Positions 28,757 to 41,906 of a stretch of 64,000 bases of DNA are shown here, in pieces; the stretch's first letter is position 1; every line of letters starts with the position of its first letter. Source of the stretch: an uncultured Nitrospirales bacterium (GTDB taxonomy: Bacteria > Nitrospirota > Nitrospiria > Nitrospirales > UBA8639); contig OX638327.1 in assembly GCA_951812745.1 (NCBI GenBank), positions 1,539,914 through 1,603,913 of the forward strand, in the 5' to 3' direction. Position numbers and translations under genes: made by a program. The notes under the pieces were generated by a model. It had not been told where the DNA came from. It worked only from the letters and a program-made list of their open reading frames with translations, and ran no database searches.

Positions 28757-29962
28757 TCAGGCGAGGATGTCGGTGACGACGCCGGCTCCCACCGTGCGCC
28801 CCCCCTCCCGCACTGCAAACCGTAACCCCTGCTCCATCGCAATCGGCGCTATCAAGTCCCCCGTAAACGTCGTGTTGTCCCCCGGCATCACCATCTCCAC
28901 GCCTTCCGCCAACTGCACCACCCCCGTCACGTCCGTCGTCCGAAAATAAAACTGCGGCCGGTACCCGTTGAAGAACGGCGTATGCCGCCCCCCCTCCTCT
29001 TTCGTCAACACGTACACCTCTGCCTTGAACTTCGTATGCGGCGTGATACTCTTCGGCTTCGCCAATACCTGCCCGCGCTCCACTTCGTCCTTCTTCGTGC
29101 CTCGCAATAACGCCCCGATATTGTCCCCCGCCTGCCCTTCGTCCAACACCTTCCGAAACATCTCCACGCCCGTCACCACCGTGCTCCGCGTCTCCCCCAA
29201 CCCCACAATCTCGATCTCATCCCCGACCTTCACTTGCCCCCGCTCCACGCGCCCCGTCACCACCGTGCCGCGTCCGCTGATCGTAAACACGTCCTCGATC
29301 GGCATCAGAAACGGCTTGTCGATCGCCCGCTCCGGCGTCGGAATGTACCGGTCAATCTCGCCCAAAAGCTTCATGATCGCCGGCACCCCGACGTCACTCT
29401 CATCGCCCTCCAGCGCCTTCGTCGCCGACCCCACGATAATCGGAATGTCGTCCCCCGGAAATTGATACTTCGACAACAACTCCCGCACTTCCAATTCCAC
29501 CAGTTCCAACAATTCCGGGTCTTCGACCTTGTCCGCCTTGTTCAGGAACACCACGATGTACGGGACGCCCACCTGCCGCGCCAACAGGATATGTTCCCGC
29601 GTCTGCGGCATCGGCCCATCCGCCGCCGACACCACCAGTATCGCCCCGTCCATCTGCGCCGCCCCCGTAATCATGTTCTTCACGTAATCCGCATGCCCCG
29701 GACAGTCCACGTGCGCGTAATGCCGATTGTCCGTCTCATATTCCACGTGCGAAATCGCAATCGTCAGAATCTTCGTCGGGTCCCGCCGCCCCTGCGACTC
29801 ACTCGCCTTCGCCACCTGGTCGTAGCTCACAAACGTCGCCATCCCCTGCTTCTCCATGACCTTCGTCAGCGCCGAGGTCAGCGTCGTCTTCCCATGGTCC
29901 ACGTGCCCGATCGTCCCCACGTTCACGTGCGGCTTCTTCCGATTAAATTTCGCCTTCGCCAT
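28757..29962 (-). CDS. tuf: Elongation factor Tu, copy 1
   Basis: 401 residues. GTPase that delivers aminoacyl-tRNA to the ribosome. G1 [11 protein letters not shown]3 [13 protein letters not shown]4 NKADKVED are present, followed by the two beta-barrel domains and the end [11 protein letters not shown]. Codons end in G unusually often (GTG, ACG, GGG, GCG). The gene appears base-for-base the same as copy 2 from 28759 to 29973, though the stop codon differs (TGA here, TAG there). It lies in the order fusA-tuf-rpsJ. Confidence 0.98.
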   Translation of the reverse strand: MAKAKFNRKKPHVNVGTIGHVDHGKTTLTSALTKVMEKQGMATFVSYDQVAKASESQGRRDPTKILTIAISHVEYETDNRHYAHVDCPGHADYVKNMITGAAQMDGAILVVSAADGPMPQTREHILLARQVGVPYIVVFLNKADKVEDPELLELVELEVRELLSKYQFPGDDIPIIVGSATKALEGDESDVGVPAIMKLLGEIDRYIPTPERAIDKPFLMPIEDVFTISGRGTVVTGRVERGQVKVGDEIEIVGLGETRSTVVTGVEMFRKVLDEGQAGDNIGALLRGTKKDEVERGQVLAKPKSITPHTKFKAEVYVLTKEEGGRHTPFFNGYRPQFYFRTTDVTGVVQLAEGVEMVMPGDNTTFTGDLIAPIAMEQGLRFAVREGGRTVGAGVVTDILA

Positions 29963-30059
29963 CTGCCCCTCCCTCTTCGATTCCGAATCTTCTGAGGCTA
30001 CACGGGAAAGAAACGAGTACCATCACGTCGCTTTCCTGCCCTTTCAAGGACCCGTCCCG

Positions 30060-32141
30060 CTATTCTCCTCGTTGCTTGCTGACAATCTGATCTGCCAGTT
30101 GCTTCGGAACCGGTTCGTATTCCGCAAATTCCATTGAATAGGTGGCACGCCCCTGCGTCTTCGAGCGAAGACTCGTGGCATACCCGAACATTTCTCCAAG
30201 AGGAACCATAGCCTCCACGGCCTGAGAGCCGACTCTCGCCTTGATCCCTTGCACTTTCCCGCGTCGTGAATTCAAGTCGCCGATCACGTCGCCCATAAAA
30301 TCCTGGGGGACCAAAACTTCCACCTTCATGACCGGCTCAAGGAGGATCGGGTTGGCCTTGCGGCAGCCCCCCTCAAAAGCCATCGACGCCGCGATCTTAA
30401 AGCCCATTTCACTGGAATCGACCTCATGAAAGGAACCGTCAAACAACGTCACCCGAACGTCCCGCATGGCATACCCGGCCACCACACCGGACCCCATCCG
30501 CTCCCGCACCCCTTTTTCCACTGCCGGGATATATTCACGAGGAATAATTCCACCTACAATCTTGTTGACGAACTCAAGTCCCATCCCGGGCTCGGACGGT
30601 TCGACGCGCAACACCACGTGCCCATACTGCCCGCGCCCACCGGACTGCTTGATATACTTTCCTTCGGCTTCACCCACGCCGCGTATCGTTTCACGATAGG
30701 CCACTTCAGGCTTGCCAACGTTCGCCTGCACCTTAAATTCCCTGACCAGCCGATCGACAATAATTTCCAGATGCAACTCCCCCATTCCGGAAATGATCGT
30801 TTGGCCGGTCTCATCATCCGTTCTGACGTGAAAGGAAGGATCCTCCTGAGACAGTTTTTCCAAAGAGAACCCCAGCTTTTCGAGGTCTTGCTTGGTCTTC
30901 GGTTCCACCGCCATGGAAATCACGGGCTCAGGAAATTTAATCACCTCCAGCAGGACTTGACGCTTTTCGTGGGATAGGGTATCGCCCGTCCTCGCGCCCT
31001 TCATCCCCACCGCAGCAGCAATATCTCCGGCATACACCACATCAATATCTTCACGCTTGTTCGCATGCATCTTGAGCAAACGTCCGATCCTTTCCCGTTT
31101 GCCTTGGGTGACGTTGTACACGTACGAACCAGTTTCCAGGCGGCCGGAATACACGCGAAAATACGTGAGTTGCCCGGCGAAGGGATCGGCCATAATCTTG
31201 AACGCTAACGCCGAAAAGGGCTCTTCGTCACTGGCCGGGCAGTTCATTGTCTCGCCACTGGCAGGATCAACCCCTTCCACCTCCGGAACGTCCAAAGGCG
31301 AAGGCAGGAAATCCACCACGGCATCCAGTAACGGCTGCACCCCTTTATTCTTGAACGCCGACCCACAAAACACCGGCGTCATTCGCATTTGATTGGTTCC
31401 GGCGCGCACGGCACGCTTGATATCCTCTGTCTTCAGTGGATTGCCATTCAGGTATTGCTCAAGCAAGACTTCATCAAATTCGGCAACGGCCTCTATGAGC
31501 TTGTCCCGGTACTCCTGAGCCATCGGAACAAGATCCTCGGCAACGTCATCCACCACATAATTCGCGCCCAGCGTTTCATCGCTAAAAAGGTAGGACTTCA
31601 TCGAGATTAAATCGATCACTCCTCGAAAATCCGCCTCTTTTCCGATAGGCACCTGTACCGGGACAGGATTGGCTTCCAGGCGGTCAATAATACTTTGAAC
31701 GCTGCCTGCAAAGTCGGCACCCACCCGATCCATTTTGTTCAGAAAGGCAATACGAGGAACTCGATACTTATCGGCCTGACGCCAGACTGTTTCCGACTGC
31801 GGTTCGACTCCCTGCACCACATCAAACACGGCCACGGCTCCGTCCAGCACGCGAAGGGATCGCTCGACTTCAACCGTAAAGTCCACGTGCCCCGGCGTAT
31901 CGATAATGTTAATGCGATGGTCGTTCCAGAAACAGGTGGTCGCCGCAGACGTGATCGTAATACCCCGCTCCCGTTCCTGCTCCATCCAATCCATTTGAGC
32001 CGCACCTTCGTGCACTTCACCCATCCGGTGCGAAACGCCGGTATAATACAGGATGCGTTCGGTCGTCGTCGTTTTCCCGGCATCAATATGAGCCATGATG
32101 CCGATATTCCGAGTTCGCTCTAATGGATATTCCCTAGACAC
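30060..32141 (-). CDS. fusA: Elongation factor G
   Basis: 693 residues. Translocase GTPase with G1 [15 protein letters not shown]3 [12 protein letters not shown] and G4 [10 protein letters not shown], followed by domains II-V and a normal end. I place the start at the GTG at 32141 ([16 protein letters not shown]) since GGAGG stands four bases upstream; the frame extends further but into the intergenic region with Cys-rich, unconserved residues. Confidence 0.97.
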   Translation of the reverse strand: MSREYPLERTRNIGIMAHIDAGKTTTTERILYYTGVSHRMGEVHEGAAQMDWMEQERERGITITSAATTCFWNDHRINIIDTPGHVDFTVEVERSLRVLDGAVAVFDVVQGVEPQSETVWRQADKYRVPRIAFLNKMDRVGADFAGSVQSIIDRLEANPVPVQVPIGKEADFRGVIDLISMKSYLFSDETLGANYVVDDVAEDLVPMAQEYRDKLIEAVAEFDEVLLEQYLNGNPLKTEDIKRAVRAGTNQMRMTPVFCGSAFKNKGVQPLLDAVVDFLPSPLDVPEVEGVDPASGETMNCPASDEEPFSALAFKIMADPFAGQLTYFRVYSGRLETGSYVYNVTQGKRERIGRLLKMHANKREDIDVVYAGDIAAAVGMKGARTGDTLSHEKRQVLLEVIKFPEPVISMAVEPKTKQDLEKLGFSLEKLSQEDPSFHVRTDDETGQTIISGMGELHLEIIVDRLVREFKVQANVGKPEVAYRETIRGVGEAEGKYIKQSGGRGQYGHVVLRVEPSEPGMGLEFVNKIVGGIIPREYIPAVEKGVRERMGSGVVAGYAMRDVRVTLFDGSFHEVDSSEMGFKIAASMAFEGGCRKANPILLEPVMKVEVLVPQDFMGDVIGDLNSRRGKVQGIKARVGSQAVEAMVPLGEMFGYATSLRSKTQGRATYSMEFAEYEPVPKQLADQIVSKQRGE

Positions 32142-32258
32142 CGTTCCTCCGGACACAATCAGACTGCAACAACACTCCCAAACTCCCAATCCGAACACGG
32201 ATTGCTAAGAAGAAGACCTACGCGTGGAGGGTAATTCGACTACAGCAACAAGAAACCG

Positions 32259-32729
32259 CTACCAACGGTAATGGGCAAACGCACGATTCGCCTCGGCCAT
32301 TCTGTGCGTTTCATCGCGTTTCTTGACCGCAACCCCTGTATTGTTGGCAGCATCAAGCAACTCGGCGGCAAGCTTGTCTTGCATACTCTTTCCCGTTCGA
32401 GACTGGGCACTGCGCTTAATCCATCGAAAGGCCAGGGCAACTTGCCTGACTGGTCGGATTTCGACGGGGACCTGATACGATGCCCCGCCCACCCGTCTTG
32501 ATTTCACTTCCACCATTGGCTTGACGTTGCCAAGCGCAGAATGAAAAACTTTCAAAGGATCACTACCCGTCTTCTGTTGAATGACGTCGAACGCCCCATA
32601 ACACACACGCTGGGCTGTACTCTTTTTCCCTCTGGTCATAAGAATATTGATAAACTTCCCTACAAGGTGATCCCGATATTGGGCATCACCCACGGGCGTT
32701 CTTATGACGGCACTTCGACTACGAGACAT
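32259..32729 (-). CDS. rpsG: 30S ribosomal protein S7
   Basis: 156 residues; organizes the 3' domain of 16S rRNA. Conserved VGKFINILMTRGKKSTAQRV, RVGGASYQVPVEIRP and KRDETHRMAEANRAFAHYRW at the end. Confidence 0.97.
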   Translation of the reverse strand: MSRSRSAVIRTPVGDAQYRDHLVGKFINILMTRGKKSTAQRVCYGAFDVIQQKTGSDPLKVFHSALGNVKPMVEVKSRRVGGASYQVPVEIRPVRQVALAFRWIKRSAQSRTGKSMQDKLAAELLDAANNTGVAVKKRDETHRMAEANRAFAHYRW

Positions 32730-32766
32730 ATCGTGAACATACCTTCTTCATGGCAAAGACGCTTGA

Positions 32767-33138
32767 CTATTTCGGTCGTTTCGCTCCGTACTTGGAACGA
32801 CCTTGTTTCCGGTTGGCGACGCCTACCGCGTCGAGTGCGCCCCGGACCAAATGATAACGCACGCCGGGCAAGTCCTTCACCCGACCGCCACGCACGAGCA
32901 CAATGGAATGCTCCTGCAAGTTATGCCCCATGCCCGGGATGTAGGTCGTGACCTCGACCCCCGTGGTCAAACGCACGCGAGCCACTTTCCGTAACGCGGA
33001 ATTCGGCTTTTTCGGCGTCGTGGTGTAGACGCGCAGACAGACGCCCCGCCGTTGCGGGCATCGATTCAGGGCCGGGCTCTTACTCTTGGTTTTTGGGGCC
33101 TTGCGACCTTTTCGGACGAGCTGATTCACCGTTGGCAT
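32767..33138 (-). CDS. rpsL: 30S ribosomal protein S12
   Basis: 123 residues; decoding-centre protein. Conserved [19 protein letters not shown] with the streptomycin-relevant Lys, and [28 protein letters not shown]. Both key lysines are present, so the sequence predicts the sensitive type. First gene after the promoter at 33194. Confidence 0.97.
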   Translation of the reverse strand: MPTVNQLVRKGRKAPKTKSKSPALNRCPQRRGVCLRVYTTTPKKPNSALRKVARVRLTTGVEVTTYIPGMGHNLQEHSIVLVRGGRVKDLPGVRYHLVRGALDAVGVANRKQGRSKYGAKRPK

Positions 33139-33193
33139 ATCAGAATGTTTCCTTCAAAGAGTTATGCACCTAATGCTCTCGGACAACCTTTCG

Positions 33194-33222
33194 ATTGTAA
33201 TGAGACTTTTATGACGTGTCAA
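33194..33222 (-). promoter_or_regulatory. Strong sigma-70 promoter before rpsL
   Basis: On the minus strand TTGACA (33217-33222), a 17-base spacer, then TACAAT (33194-33199). Only one of 12 box positions deviates from consensus. It lies between rpoC and rpsL, giving a leader of about 50 bases before rpsL. It would feed rpsL-rpsG-fusA-tuf and probably the whole S10-spc-alpha run. Confidence 0.8.
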
Positions 33223-33239
33223 GGCAAACCCTCCGTCCA

Positions 33240-36200
33240 TTACGTGGCCTGCATCTGCAACTCTTCCCCTTCAGGAATCGCCAAGCCACCCTCATCCGCT
33301 GCGGACTCGATTGCCTCTTTCTCAGGGGCAGGCACGAAGGTTTCGCGGTAGCGCGAAAATCCCGTCCCCGCCGGGATCAGGCGCCCCACAATGACGTTTT
33401 CCTTGAGCCCCCGCAAATCATCGACCCGACCATTGATGGCGGCTTCAGTGAGCACCCGGGTCGTCTCCTGGAAGGATGCCCCGGAAATGAAGCTGTCCGT
33501 ATTCAGTGACGCCTTGGTAATGCCCAGTAACACGGGTTTTCCGATAGCCGGCCTTCCACTTTCGGCGAGAATCCGTTGATTTTCATCGGTGAACGCAAAT
33601 TTCCCGACTTGGGCCCCAGGCAAAAAGTTCGTATCTCCGGGATCCTCGATGCGGACCTTCTTCAACATCTGCCTCGCAATAATTTCAATGTGCTTGTCAT
33701 TAATCGAGACCCCCTGTAAGCGATACACTTCTTGAACCTGATTGACCAAGTATCGCTGCAGCTCTCGAGGACCCAACACATTCAGAATATCATGGGGATT
33801 CGCCGAGCCATCCATGAGCGGTTCACCGGCACGCACCCAATCCCCTTCATGCACATTGACGTGCTTCCCTCGAGGAATAAAGTATTCCTTCGTGTCGCCC
33901 ATCTTGTTGTCGACGACAATCTTTCGCATCCCCTTGACGAAACCGCCGAACGAGATCTCGCCGTCGATTTCACTGATCACCGCCTGCTCTTTGGGCTTTC
34001 TCGCCTCGAACAACTCGGCCACCCGTGGCAAGCCCCCCGTAATGTCTTTGGTCTTCGTGGTTTCTCGCGGGATTTTTGCCAGCACGTCACCGGGATGCAC
34101 AATTGAGCCTTTTTCTACAAAGATATGCGCACCCACGGGAAGGAGATAGCGGGCCGGCGCACCCGAACCTGGCAATTTCGCAGTCTTATTCCCGTCGTCT
34201 TTGATCGACACTCGAGGACGAAGGTTGGTGCCGGCTTGCTCAATGACCACTTTTCGGGACAGGCCGGTGATTTCGTCGACCTCCTCTTTCATGGTGACGC
34301 CTTCGGAGATATCGCCGTAGGCGATTTTCCCACCCACTTCCGTCAGAATGGTCAACGAATACGGGTCCCATTCCACCAGTTTCTGCCCCACCGTCACCCG
34401 ACCGCCGTCTTTCACCACAATTTTCGCACCATAGACCACCGGGTATTTTTCCCGTTCCCGCCCGGAGTCATCGTAGACCGCAATCTTCGCGTTTCGATTC
34501 ATGACGACCCATTCGCCCAGCTTATTCTGGACCGCCATGTGCCGATTGTGAAAATCGGCATTTTTCTTGGCATCGAAGCTGAGGTATTTCAAAACCCCAT
34601 CGTGTCGGGATTCGACCACGCTTTGCTCCACGACTTTACTCGCCGTTCCTCCGATATGGAAGGTACGCATGGTTAACTGCGTGCCGGGCTCGCCGATAGA
34701 CTGCGCGGCGATCACCCCCACGGGTTCACCCAATTCAACCAACCTTCCTCTGGCCAAGTCCCGACCGTAACACTTCACGCAGACGCCCCACCGAGCTTGA
34801 CAGGTCAACACCGACCGGATGCGGACGTGCCCGATACCCGCCTCGACCACGGCCTTCACGCGCGTTTCATCCAACTCTTCATTCCCCGGCACCACCACGT
34901 CACCGGTGAGCGGATCAAGAATATCTTCCGCCACGATACGGCCTAAAATCCGTTCTTCAATCGGTTGAATCACCTCCCCGCCTTCGACCAGGGCCGAGAC
35001 GTCGATCCCATCGGCCGTCCGGCAATCTTCCTCACTCACGATGACGTCCTGAGAAATATCCACCAGCCGCCTTGTCAGGTACCCGGAGTTTGCGGTTTTG
35101 AGCGCCGTATCCGCCAAGCCTTTTCTCGCCCCGTGCGTCGAGATAAAGTATTGAAGCACGGTCAGCCCTTCACGAAAGTTAGCGGTGATAGGGGTTTCAA
35201 TAATTTCGCCGGACGGCTTCGCCATCAAACCCCGCATGCCCCCCAACTGCCGAATTTGCTGCGAACTCCCGCGTGCGCCGGAATCGGCCATCATGAAGAT
35301 GGGGTTCAGGGTGTCTTCCGGGCCCTGCCCGCCACCGGCTTTAATTTCCTTCATCATCTCATTGGCGACCTGTTCACTCACGTGGGCCCAGATGTCAATG
35401 ACCTTGTTGTAGCGTTCACCGTTTGTGATCAGCCCCTCGCTATATTGCCGCTCGACCTCGGCAACATCCTTGTGCGCCTTCCCCAGCAACACTTCTTTTT
35501 TGGTCGGGATGTGCATGTTATCGATGCACAAGGAGACCCCGGCCTTGGTGGCATAGTAAAAGCCAAGGTCCTTCAGCTTGTCGAGCATCTTGACCGTTTC
35601 GTGGAGCCCGACTTCACGATAGACCGCATCGATCAGCTTCGTCATTTCTTTCTTCGTCATGACCTGATTGACGTGCGAAAACCCGATGGAGGAGGGAAGA
35701 ATTTCCCCAAACAGCACGCGCCCGACGGTCGTTTCCACCAAAGCGCCATCGATCCGCACCTTGACCTTGGCCTGTTCGTCCAGTTCCCCGGCATCATAGG
35801 CAATCCGCACTTCTTCGGTTGAATACAAGACCTTCCCTTCACCCATCGCGTCCGGTCGTTCCTGCGTCAACCAATAACACCCCAACACCATATCCTGAGA
35901 GGGAATGGCGAGCGGACGGCCATTGGCCGGCGACAGCACGTTATTGATGGACATGATTAGGACGCGAGCTTCGATCTGGGCCTCGACCGACAGCGGAACG
36001 TGTACCGCCATCTGGTCACCGTCGAAGTCCGCGTTAAACGCGGCACATACCAACGGATGTAGACGTATGGCCTTGCCTTCGACCAGGACGGGATCAAACG
36101 CTTGCATGCCTAGACGATGAAGCGTCGGCGCTCGATTCAAAATAACCGGATGTTCTCGAATCACTTCGTCCAACACGTCCCAGACTTCAGGGCGCTCTTT

Positions 36201-37409
36201 TTCCACGAGACGTTTTGCGCTCTTGATGGTGGTCGCGGCTCCGCGCTCTTCCAATTTGTGGAAGATAAACGGCTTAAAGAGTTCCAACGCCATTTTCTTG
36301 GGCAACCCGCATTGATTCAATTTCAGTTCGGGGCCCACCACGATCACCGAGCGACCCGAGTAGTCAACCCGTTTTCCCAGGAGATTCTGACGAAACCGGC
36401 CCTGCTTGCCCTTGAGCATGTCACTGAGGGACTTCAGCGGTCGTTTGTTGGCTCCGCGAATCGTCCGCCCACGTCGCCCGTTGTCAAACAGCGCATCCAC
36501 GGCTTCCTGCAACATTCTCATTTCGTTGCGAATAATCACGCCTGGGGCTTTCAACTCCACCAACCGTTTCAACCGGTTATTGCGATTGATCACCCGTCGA
36601 TAGAGGTCGTTCAAATCCGACGTGGCAAACCGCCCGCCGTCCAACGGCACCAGCGGCCTCAGTTCGGGCGGAAGCACCGGGATCACGTCCAGAATCATCC
36701 ACTCCGGTTTATTGCCCGACTTATGAAAAGCCTCGATGACTTTCAGGCGTTTCGTGATCTTCTTGTTCAAGGCCGCAGAAGTCGTGGCCTTCACCTTTTC
36801 ATGGCGTTCGGCCCACAGGGTTTCGATATCGACCTGCCTCAGCAATTCACGAATGGCTTCCGCCCCAATGCCGACGCGAAAGGCCTGGGGGCCGTACTGA
36901 TCCACATAGTCACGGTATTTCTCTTCCGTGAGCAACTCTTTTTCCTTCAGCGGGGTGTCTTGGGGATCAAGAACGACGTAGGCCTCAAAATAGAGAATTT
37001 TTTCCAATTGTTTGAGGCTCATGTCCAACAGGATCCCGATCCGACTCGGTACCCCTTTCAAAAACCAGATGTGGGCCACGGGCGCAGCCAACTCGATATG
37101 TCCCATCCGCTCGCGCCGCACCTTGGACTGAATGACTTCGACCCCGCATTTGTCACAGACGATCCCGCGATGCTTCATTCGTTTGTATTTTCCGCAATTA
37201 CACTCCCAATCTTTGGTCGGCCCAAAAATCTTCGCACAAAACAATCCATCCTTTTCCGGCTTAAACGACCGATAATTGATGGTTTCCGGTTTTTTGACTT
37301 CCCCATACGACCACGAACGAATTTTCTCGGGCGACGCGATCCGAATGCACATGGCGTCGAAGGACATGGCATCGCGCGGCCTTTCAAACAGAGCATAGAC
37401 GCTTTCCAA
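33240..37409 (-). CDS. rpoC: RNA polymerase beta' subunit
   Basis: 1389 residues. Contains the N-terminal zinc ribbon ([23 protein letters not shown]), the catalytic [16 protein letters not shown], the bridge-helix region ([15 protein letters not shown]), the second zinc site ([17 protein letters not shown]) and the trigger-loop region [16 protein letters not shown]. Length and order are normal for bacteria with the short insert form. It follows rpoB by 52 bp. Confidence 0.98.
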   Translation of the reverse strand: MESVYALFERPRDAMSFDAMCIRIASPEKIRSWSYGEVKKPETINYRSFKPEKDGLFCAKIFGPTKDWECNCGKYKRMKHRGIVCDKCGVEVIQSKVRRERMGHIELAAPVAHIWFLKGVPSRIGILLDMSLKQLEKILYFEAYVVLDPQDTPLKEKELLTEEKYRDYVDQYGPQAFRVGIGAEAIRELLRQVDIETLWAERHEKVKATTSAALNKKITKRLKVIEAFHKSGNKPEWMILDVIPVLPPELRPLVPLDGGRFATSDLNDLYRRVINRNNRLKRLVELKAPGVIIRNEMRMLQEAVDALFDNGRRGRTIRGANKRPLKSLSDMLKGKQGRFRQNLLGKRVDYSGRSVIVVGPELKLNQCGLPKKMALELFKPFIFHKLEERGAATTIKSAKRLVEKERPEVWDVLDEVIREHPVILNRAPTLHRLGMQAFDPVLVEGKAIRLHPLVCAAFNADFDGDQMAVHVPLSVEAQIEARVLIMSINNVLSPANGRPLAIPSQDMVLGCYWLTQERPDAMGEGKVLYSTEEVRIAYDAGELDEQAKVKVRIDGALVETTVGRVLFGEILPSSIGFSHVNQVMTKKEMTKLIDAVYREVGLHETVKMLDKLKDLGFYYATKAGVSLCIDNMHIPTKKEVLLGKAHKDVAEVERQYSEGLITNGERYNKVIDIWAHVSEQVANEMMKEIKAGGGQGPEDTLNPIFMMADSGARGSSQQIRQLGGMRGLMAKPSGEIIETPITANFREGLTVLQYFISTHGARKGLADTALKTANSGYLTRRLVDISQDVIVSEEDCRTADGIDVSALVEGGEVIQPIEERILGRIVAEDILDPLTGDVVVPGNEELDETRVKAVVEAGIGHVRIRSVLTCQARWGVCVKCYGRDLARGRLVELGEPVGVIAAQSIGEPGTQLTMRTFHIGGTASKVVEQSVVESRHDGVLKYLSFDAKKNADFHNRHMAVQNKLGEWVVMNRNAKIAVYDDSGREREKYPVVYGAKIVVKDGGRVTVGQKLVEWDPYSLTILTEVGGKIAYGDISEGVTMKEEVDEITGLSRKVVIEQAGTNLRPRVSIKDDGNKTAKLPGSGAPARYLLPVGAHIFVEKGSIVHPGDVLAKIPRETTKTKDITGGLPRVAELFEARKPKEQAVISEIDGEISFGGFVKGMRKIVVDNKMGDTKEYFIPRGKHVNVHEGDWVRAGEPLMDGSANPHDILNVLGPRELQRYLVNQVQEVYRLQGVSINDKHIEIIARQMLKKVRIEDPGDTNFLPGAQVGKFAFTDENQRILAESGRPAIGKPVLLGITKASLNTDSFISGASFQETTRVLTEAAINGRVDDLRGLKENVIVGRLIPAGTGFSRYRETFVPAPEKEAIESAADEGGLAIPEGEELQMQAT

Positions 37410-37461
37410 GGCCCTACCCTCCTTTTCAGAAACTGGGAACCCCTCGTGATAGACGGGGCAA

Positions 37462-40400
37462 TTACTCGGCGGCTTTCATCAACTCAACGTCCAAGCCCAG
37501 GCTTTGCAATTCTTTCACCAGCACGTTAAACGACTCCGGCAAGCCTGGCTCTAGGAAGTTTTCTCCCTTGACGATCGCTTCGTACATTCTCGACCGTCCC
37601 GGCACGTCATCGGACTTCACGGTTAAAAATTCCTGAAGCGTGGAGGCCGCTCCATAGGCCTGAAGAGCCCAGACTTCCATTTCGCCCAACCGCTGCCCCC
37701 CGAACTGAGCCTTTCCACCCAGGGGTTGTTGCGTCACCAACGAATACGGACCAATGGATCGGGCATGAATCTTATCATCCACCAAGTGGTGCAACTTCAT
37801 CATATAGACGTAGCCGACCGTCACGGGACTCTTGAACGGGTCGCCGGTACGACCGTCATACACCACGGACTGACCGTTTTCCGGCAAGCCCGCCCTCCTT
37901 AATAATTCTTTAATCTCCGCCTCCGTCGCTCCGTCAAACACGGGACTCGCGGCATAGATCCCCAAGGCCCTGGCAGACCATCCTAAATGCGTTTCCAAAA
38001 TCTGTCCGACGTTCATTCGTGACGGAACCCCAAGCGGATTCAGCACGATTTCAATCGGTGTACCGTCAGGCAAATACGGCATGTCTTCTTCGGGAAGAAT
38101 CCGGGAGACCACGCCCTTGTTTCCATGACGACCGGCCATCTTGTCCCCAACGGAAATTTTGCGTTTGATAGCGAGATAGACCTTCACCAACTTGATGACG
38201 CCTGGGGGCAATTCATCGCCACGCCGAAGCCGCCCGACCTTTTCGTCATAGAAGGTTTGCAGGCTCTCGATTTCATCCTTGGCCGCCCGTTCAACGTCTT
38301 CGAGCTTTCGTTGCTCTTCCGGGTCACCCAGAATCACGCGCCGCGCGTCGTCATCGGGAAGTCTCCGCAAGACGTCCGCGGTAATTTTCCCCTTTTTCTT
38401 TAGAATGACTTCACCGCTTTCGGGATCCATCAAGTCACGGCCGACCACCTGCCCAAGCAACAGTCTCCGAATTTTTTTGTTCCGCTCATCCTCGATGATG
38501 TGGAGTTCATCCTGATAGTTCCGTTCAATTTTTACGCGATCTTGGGATTCAATGTTCTTCGAACGCTCATCCTTATCAATGCCTTTTCTGGAAAAAATCT
38601 TCACGTCCACCACGATCCCCTCAATGCCCGGAGGAACTTGAAGGGACGTATCCTTCACGTCTCCTGCTTTTTCTCCAAAGATCGCTCGCAGCAACTTTTC
38701 TTCCGGAGTCAGTTGCGTTTCACCCTTGGGCGTCACTTTGCCGACCAGGATGTCTCCGGCCTTGACCTCGGCCCCGATGCGGACGATCCCGCTTTCATCG
38801 AGGTTTCTCAGGGCCTCTTCGCCCAGATTGGGAATGTCGCGCGTAATCTCCTCTTTCCCCAATTTCGTATCACGGGCTTCCACCTCGAACTCTTCGATGT
38901 GGATGGACGTAAAGGTATCTTCACGAACCAGGCGCTCGCTCAACAAAATGGCATCCTCGAAGTTGTACCCGCCCCAAGGCATGAACCCGACCAGGATATT
39001 TTTTCCCAACGCCAACTCGCCCCGATCCATGGCCGGTCCATCCGCCAATACCTGCCCTTGTTTCACCGACTGTCCGACTTGCACGATGGGGGTTTGGGTC
39101 ACGCACGTATTTTGGTTGGTTCGTTGAAACTTCACCAAGTCATACGTATCCCAGAAACGTCCGGTTTTCTTTTTTCCCTCGTCCGCCTTGCCACCTTCGG
39201 TTCGGACGACGATGCGCCGGGCATCCACGCTTTCCACGATCCCATCCCGTCTGGCTTGCTCAACGTACCCGGAGTCGCGGGCCACCACGGCTTCCATGCC
39301 GGTTCCGACCAGCGGCGCTTCACTCTGCACGAGCGGCACGGCCTGACGCTGCATGTTCGAGCCCATTAACGCCCGGTTGGCGTCGTCATGCTCGAGAAAG
39401 GGAATCAACGCGGTGGCGACGCTGACCACTTGCTTCGGGGACACGTCTACGTAATCGACGCGATCCGGCGTCGTGGCGATAAATTCTCCCTCGGATCGTG
39501 CCGTCACCGAATCCGATAACAACCGACCGGCTGCATCCACTTGGGAATTGGCTTGGGCAATGACGTAATGTTCGCCTTCCAACGGAGAAAGAAATTCGAC
39601 GTCCCGCAGGACGCGTCCCTTTTGAACTTTTCGAAACGGGGCTTCAATGAACCCGAATTCGTTAATGCGCGCGTAGGTGGCCAACGAGGTGATGAGCCCG
39701 ATGTTGGGCCCTTCAGGGGTTTCGATGGGACAAATCCGGCTATAGTGGGAGGGATGGACGTCGCGGACTTCAAACCCCGCGCGCTCACGAGTCAGCCCGC
39801 CCGGCCCTAACGCGGACAATCGTCGTTTATGGGTGATTTCGGCCAAGGGGTTCGTTTGGTCCATAAACTGCGACAACTGACTGCCGGCAAAAAACTCCTT
39901 GATGGCGGCCACAATGGGTTTGGCGTTAATCAAGTCGTGCGGCAGCACCGTTTCCATGTCGAGCAGATTCATCCGTTCTTTAATGCTGCGCTCCATCCGG
40001 GCCAACCCCAAACGGATTTGGTTCTCGAGCAATTCTCCGACGGTCCGAACCCGACGATTCCCTAAATGATCAATGTCATCCACGTCGCCTTTGCCCATTT
40101 TCAACTCTACGAGGCAACGGACCACTTCCACCACGTCCCGCGCGAAGAGCACCCGCTGGGAAAGGGGAAGGTCCAACGAAAAACGGTTATTCATCTTCAG
40201 CCGTCCGACCGGAGACAGATCGTATCGCTTCGGGTTGACAAACAGGTTCTCAAACAAGAGCTTGGCCGAATCCACGGACGGCATTTCTCCCGGTCGAAGT
40301 CGTTTATAGATTTCCACCCAGGCTTCCTTTTGAGAGGTCGTCCGTTCGGCGTCCAGGGTATCCAAAATGATCGGCGTCGCCGCCACGCTGTCCAAATAAA

Positions 40401-41433
40401 TCACTTTGAAACTCAAGGGCCTCAATTCAAGAAGCCGTTGAAGGGCGGGCAAGGTCAACCGTTGATTTTTTTCAACCAGCACCTCTCCTGTTTCCGAGTC
40501 TAGAATTTCCGTCAACACCGCGCGCCCGACCAATTCTTCCGGCTTCACCGGGATTTCCTTTACCCCGGCGGCACGAACTTTCGCCATTAACGATTTGGTG
40601 AGCCGCGTCCCTTCCCGAACGATCGGGTCCTTGCCACCTTTCTCGAACACCTCGACCGACGACCGCAAACCCGTATGCAGCTCGTGATCCAGTTTGCGCA
40701 TCAGCTTTCCATCGGAAACCCGAATTTCCTCAATGGGATAATACATCTTCAGCACGTCGTCCGTTGACAGACCAAACGCCTTCAACAGGATCGTCGCCGG
40801 CATTTTGCGGCGACGATCGATGCGGACGTACAAAATATCCCGCGCGTCAAACTCAAAATCCAACCAGGACCCCCGATACGGAATGATGCGCGCAGAAAAC
40901 AACACCTTGCCACTGGAATGGGTCCGGCCTTTATCGTGACTGAACGAGGCACCGGGAGAGCGATGCAACTGGCTCACCACAACCCGCTCCGTGCCGTTGA
41001 TAATAAAGGTGCCCCGATCGGTCATCAGGGGAAGCTCCCCCACGTAGACTTCCTGCTCTCGGACGTCGAGCACCTTGCTGTTCTTCACCCCCTTTTCTTG
41101 AGGATCAAACACCACCAGGCGGATGCGCAGTTTCAAAGGGGCGGCAAAGGTCATGCCCTGTTCCAGACATTCCCGCATATCGTACTTGGGAGTGCCCAGC
41201 GAATAACTGGAAAATTCAAGAATGGCCGAACTATTAAAGTCTGCAATGGGAAAGACGCTCATGAGCGCGGCTTGCAGCCCCTTTTCCGCACGACGCTCAG
41301 GGTCGGTCTCTTTTTGCAAAAACCCCTCGTATGAGCGTTTTTGAACTTCGACGAGGTCCGGAATGTCAATCGTCGACTGAATTTTCGAAAAATCAGTACG
41401 CTTGATAAGTCCCGGCAATGGAGGTTGAGGCAT
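37462..41433 (-). CDS. rpoB: RNA polymerase beta subunit
   Basis: 1323 residues. The rifampicin region reads [37 protein letters not shown] without common resistance changes; the GHFGRI-type and GKRTIVSGRR-like sites are replaced by family-typical neighbours, and the C-terminal [24 protein letters not shown] is intact. Located 74 bp after the rplJ-rplL frame. Confidence 0.98.
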   Translation of the reverse strand: MPQPPLPGLIKRTDFSKIQSTIDIPDLVEVQKRSYEGFLQKETDPERRAEKGLQAALMSVFPIADFNSSAILEFSSYSLGTPKYDMRECLEQGMTFAAPLKLRIRLVVFDPQEKGVKNSKVLDVREQEVYVGELPLMTDRGTFIINGTERVVVSQLHRSPGASFSHDKGRTHSSGKVLFSARIIPYRGSWLDFEFDARDILYVRIDRRRKMPATILLKAFGLSTDDVLKMYYPIEEIRVSDGKLMRKLDHELHTGLRSSVEVFEKGGKDPIVREGTRLTKSLMAKVRAAGVKEIPVKPEELVGRAVLTEILDSETGEVLVEKNQRLTLPALQRLLELRPLSFKVIYLDSVAATPIILDTLDAERTTSQKEAWVEIYKRLRPGEMPSVDSAKLLFENLFVNPKRYDLSPVGRLKMNNRFSLDLPLSQRVLFARDVVEVVRCLVELKMGKGDVDDIDHLGNRRVRTVGELLENQIRLGLARMERSIKERMNLLDMETVLPHDLINAKPIVAAIKEFFAGSQLSQFMDQTNPLAEITHKRRLSALGPGGLTRERAGFEVRDVHPSHYSRICPIETPEGPNIGLITSLATYARINEFGFIEAPFRKVQKGRVLRDVEFLSPLEGEHYVIAQANSQVDAAGRLLSDSVTARSEGEFIATTPDRVDYVDVSPKQVVSVATALIPFLEHDDANRALMGSNMQRQAVPLVQSEAPLVGTGMEAVVARDSGYVEQARRDGIVESVDARRIVVRTEGGKADEGKKKTGRFWDTYDLVKFQRTNQNTCVTQTPIVQVGQSVKQGQVLADGPAMDRGELALGKNILVGFMPWGGYNFEDAILLSERLVREDTFTSIHIEEFEVEARDTKLGKEEITRDIPNLGEEALRNLDESGIVRIGAEVKAGDILVGKVTPKGETQLTPEEKLLRAIFGEKAGDVKDTSLQVPPGIEGIVVDVKIFSRKGIDKDERSKNIESQDRVKIERNYQDELHIIEDERNKKIRRLLLGQVVGRDLMDPESGEVILKKKGKITADVLRRLPDDDARRVILGDPEEQRKLEDVERAAKDEIESLQTFYDEKVGRLRRGDELPPGVIKLVKVYLAIKRKISVGDKMAGRHGNKGVVSRILPEEDMPYLPDGTPIEIVLNPLGVPSRMNVGQILETHLGWSARALGIYAASPVFDGATEAEIKELLRRAGLPENGQSVVYDGRTGDPFKSPVTVGYVYMMKLHHLVDDKIHARSIGPYSLVTQQPLGGKAQFGGQRLGEMEVWALQAYGAASTLQEFLTVKSDDVPGRSRMYEAIVKGENFLEPGLPESFNVLVKELQSLGLDVELMKAAE

Positions 41434-41507
41434 AGTCGGCTCCTTCTGTATCTAGGCTTGTGAAGACCACCCAACCAGGAGAATGCTCCCGTATCAAACC
41501 GCGTCTC

Positions 41508-41906
41508 CTACTTGACTTCGACCGTCGCCCCCACGTCGGTGAGCTTCTTCTTAATCGTTTCCGCCTCGTCTTTGGCCGCACCCTCCTTGACCGGCTTAGG
41601 CGCCCCCTCCACCAAATCTTTGGCTTCTTTCAACCCGAGCCCGGTGATCTCACGAACCACTTTAATGACTTGAATTTTCTTGTCGGCCGGGGCACTGGCC
41701 AACACCACGTCAAAGGCGTCTTTCTCTTCAGCAGCCTGAGCCGTCGCGTCTCCGGCAGCCGGCGCAGCCGCAACCACCGGCGCCGCTGCCGTCACGCCGA
41801 ATTTTTCTTCAAATCCCTTGACCAGTTCGGACAACTCTAAAACCGTCATGCTTTCAACGGCCCCCAGAATGTCATCCTTTGAGAGCTTTGCCTCCGTTGC
41901 AGCCAT
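41508..41906 (-). CDS. rplL: 50S ribosomal protein L7/L12 (internal start)
   Basis: 132 residues starting [20 protein letters not shown]. Helical N-terminal dimerization domain (to about residue 37), an Ala/Pro-rich hinge (about 38-60), and the C-terminal factor-binding domain ([39 protein letters not shown]). The ATG at 41906 has AAGGAGAAGGAG just upstream, with the first GGAG eight bases away, so independent initiation is very likely. L12 is needed in 4-6 copies per ribosome, which only separate initiation can supply. It shares the frame of rplJ upstream. Confidence 0.9.
   Translation of the reverse strand: MAATEAKLSKDDILGAVESMTVLELSELVKGFEEKFGVTAAAPVVAAAPAAGDATAQAAEEKDAFDVVLASAPADKKIQVIKVVREITGLGLKEAKDLVEGAPKPVKEGAAKDEAETIKKKLTDVGATVEVK

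Noticed and set aside
29234-29995. An Arg/His-rich 253-codon frame opposite tuf, repeated at 45564-46361
   Set aside because: It is the antisense of the G-ending codons of tuf; its duplication only follows the duplication of tuf.
36117-37529. A 470-codon open frame on the plus strand opposite rpoC
   Set aside because: It is a shadow of rpoC and its composition is His/Arg/Phe rich without motifs.
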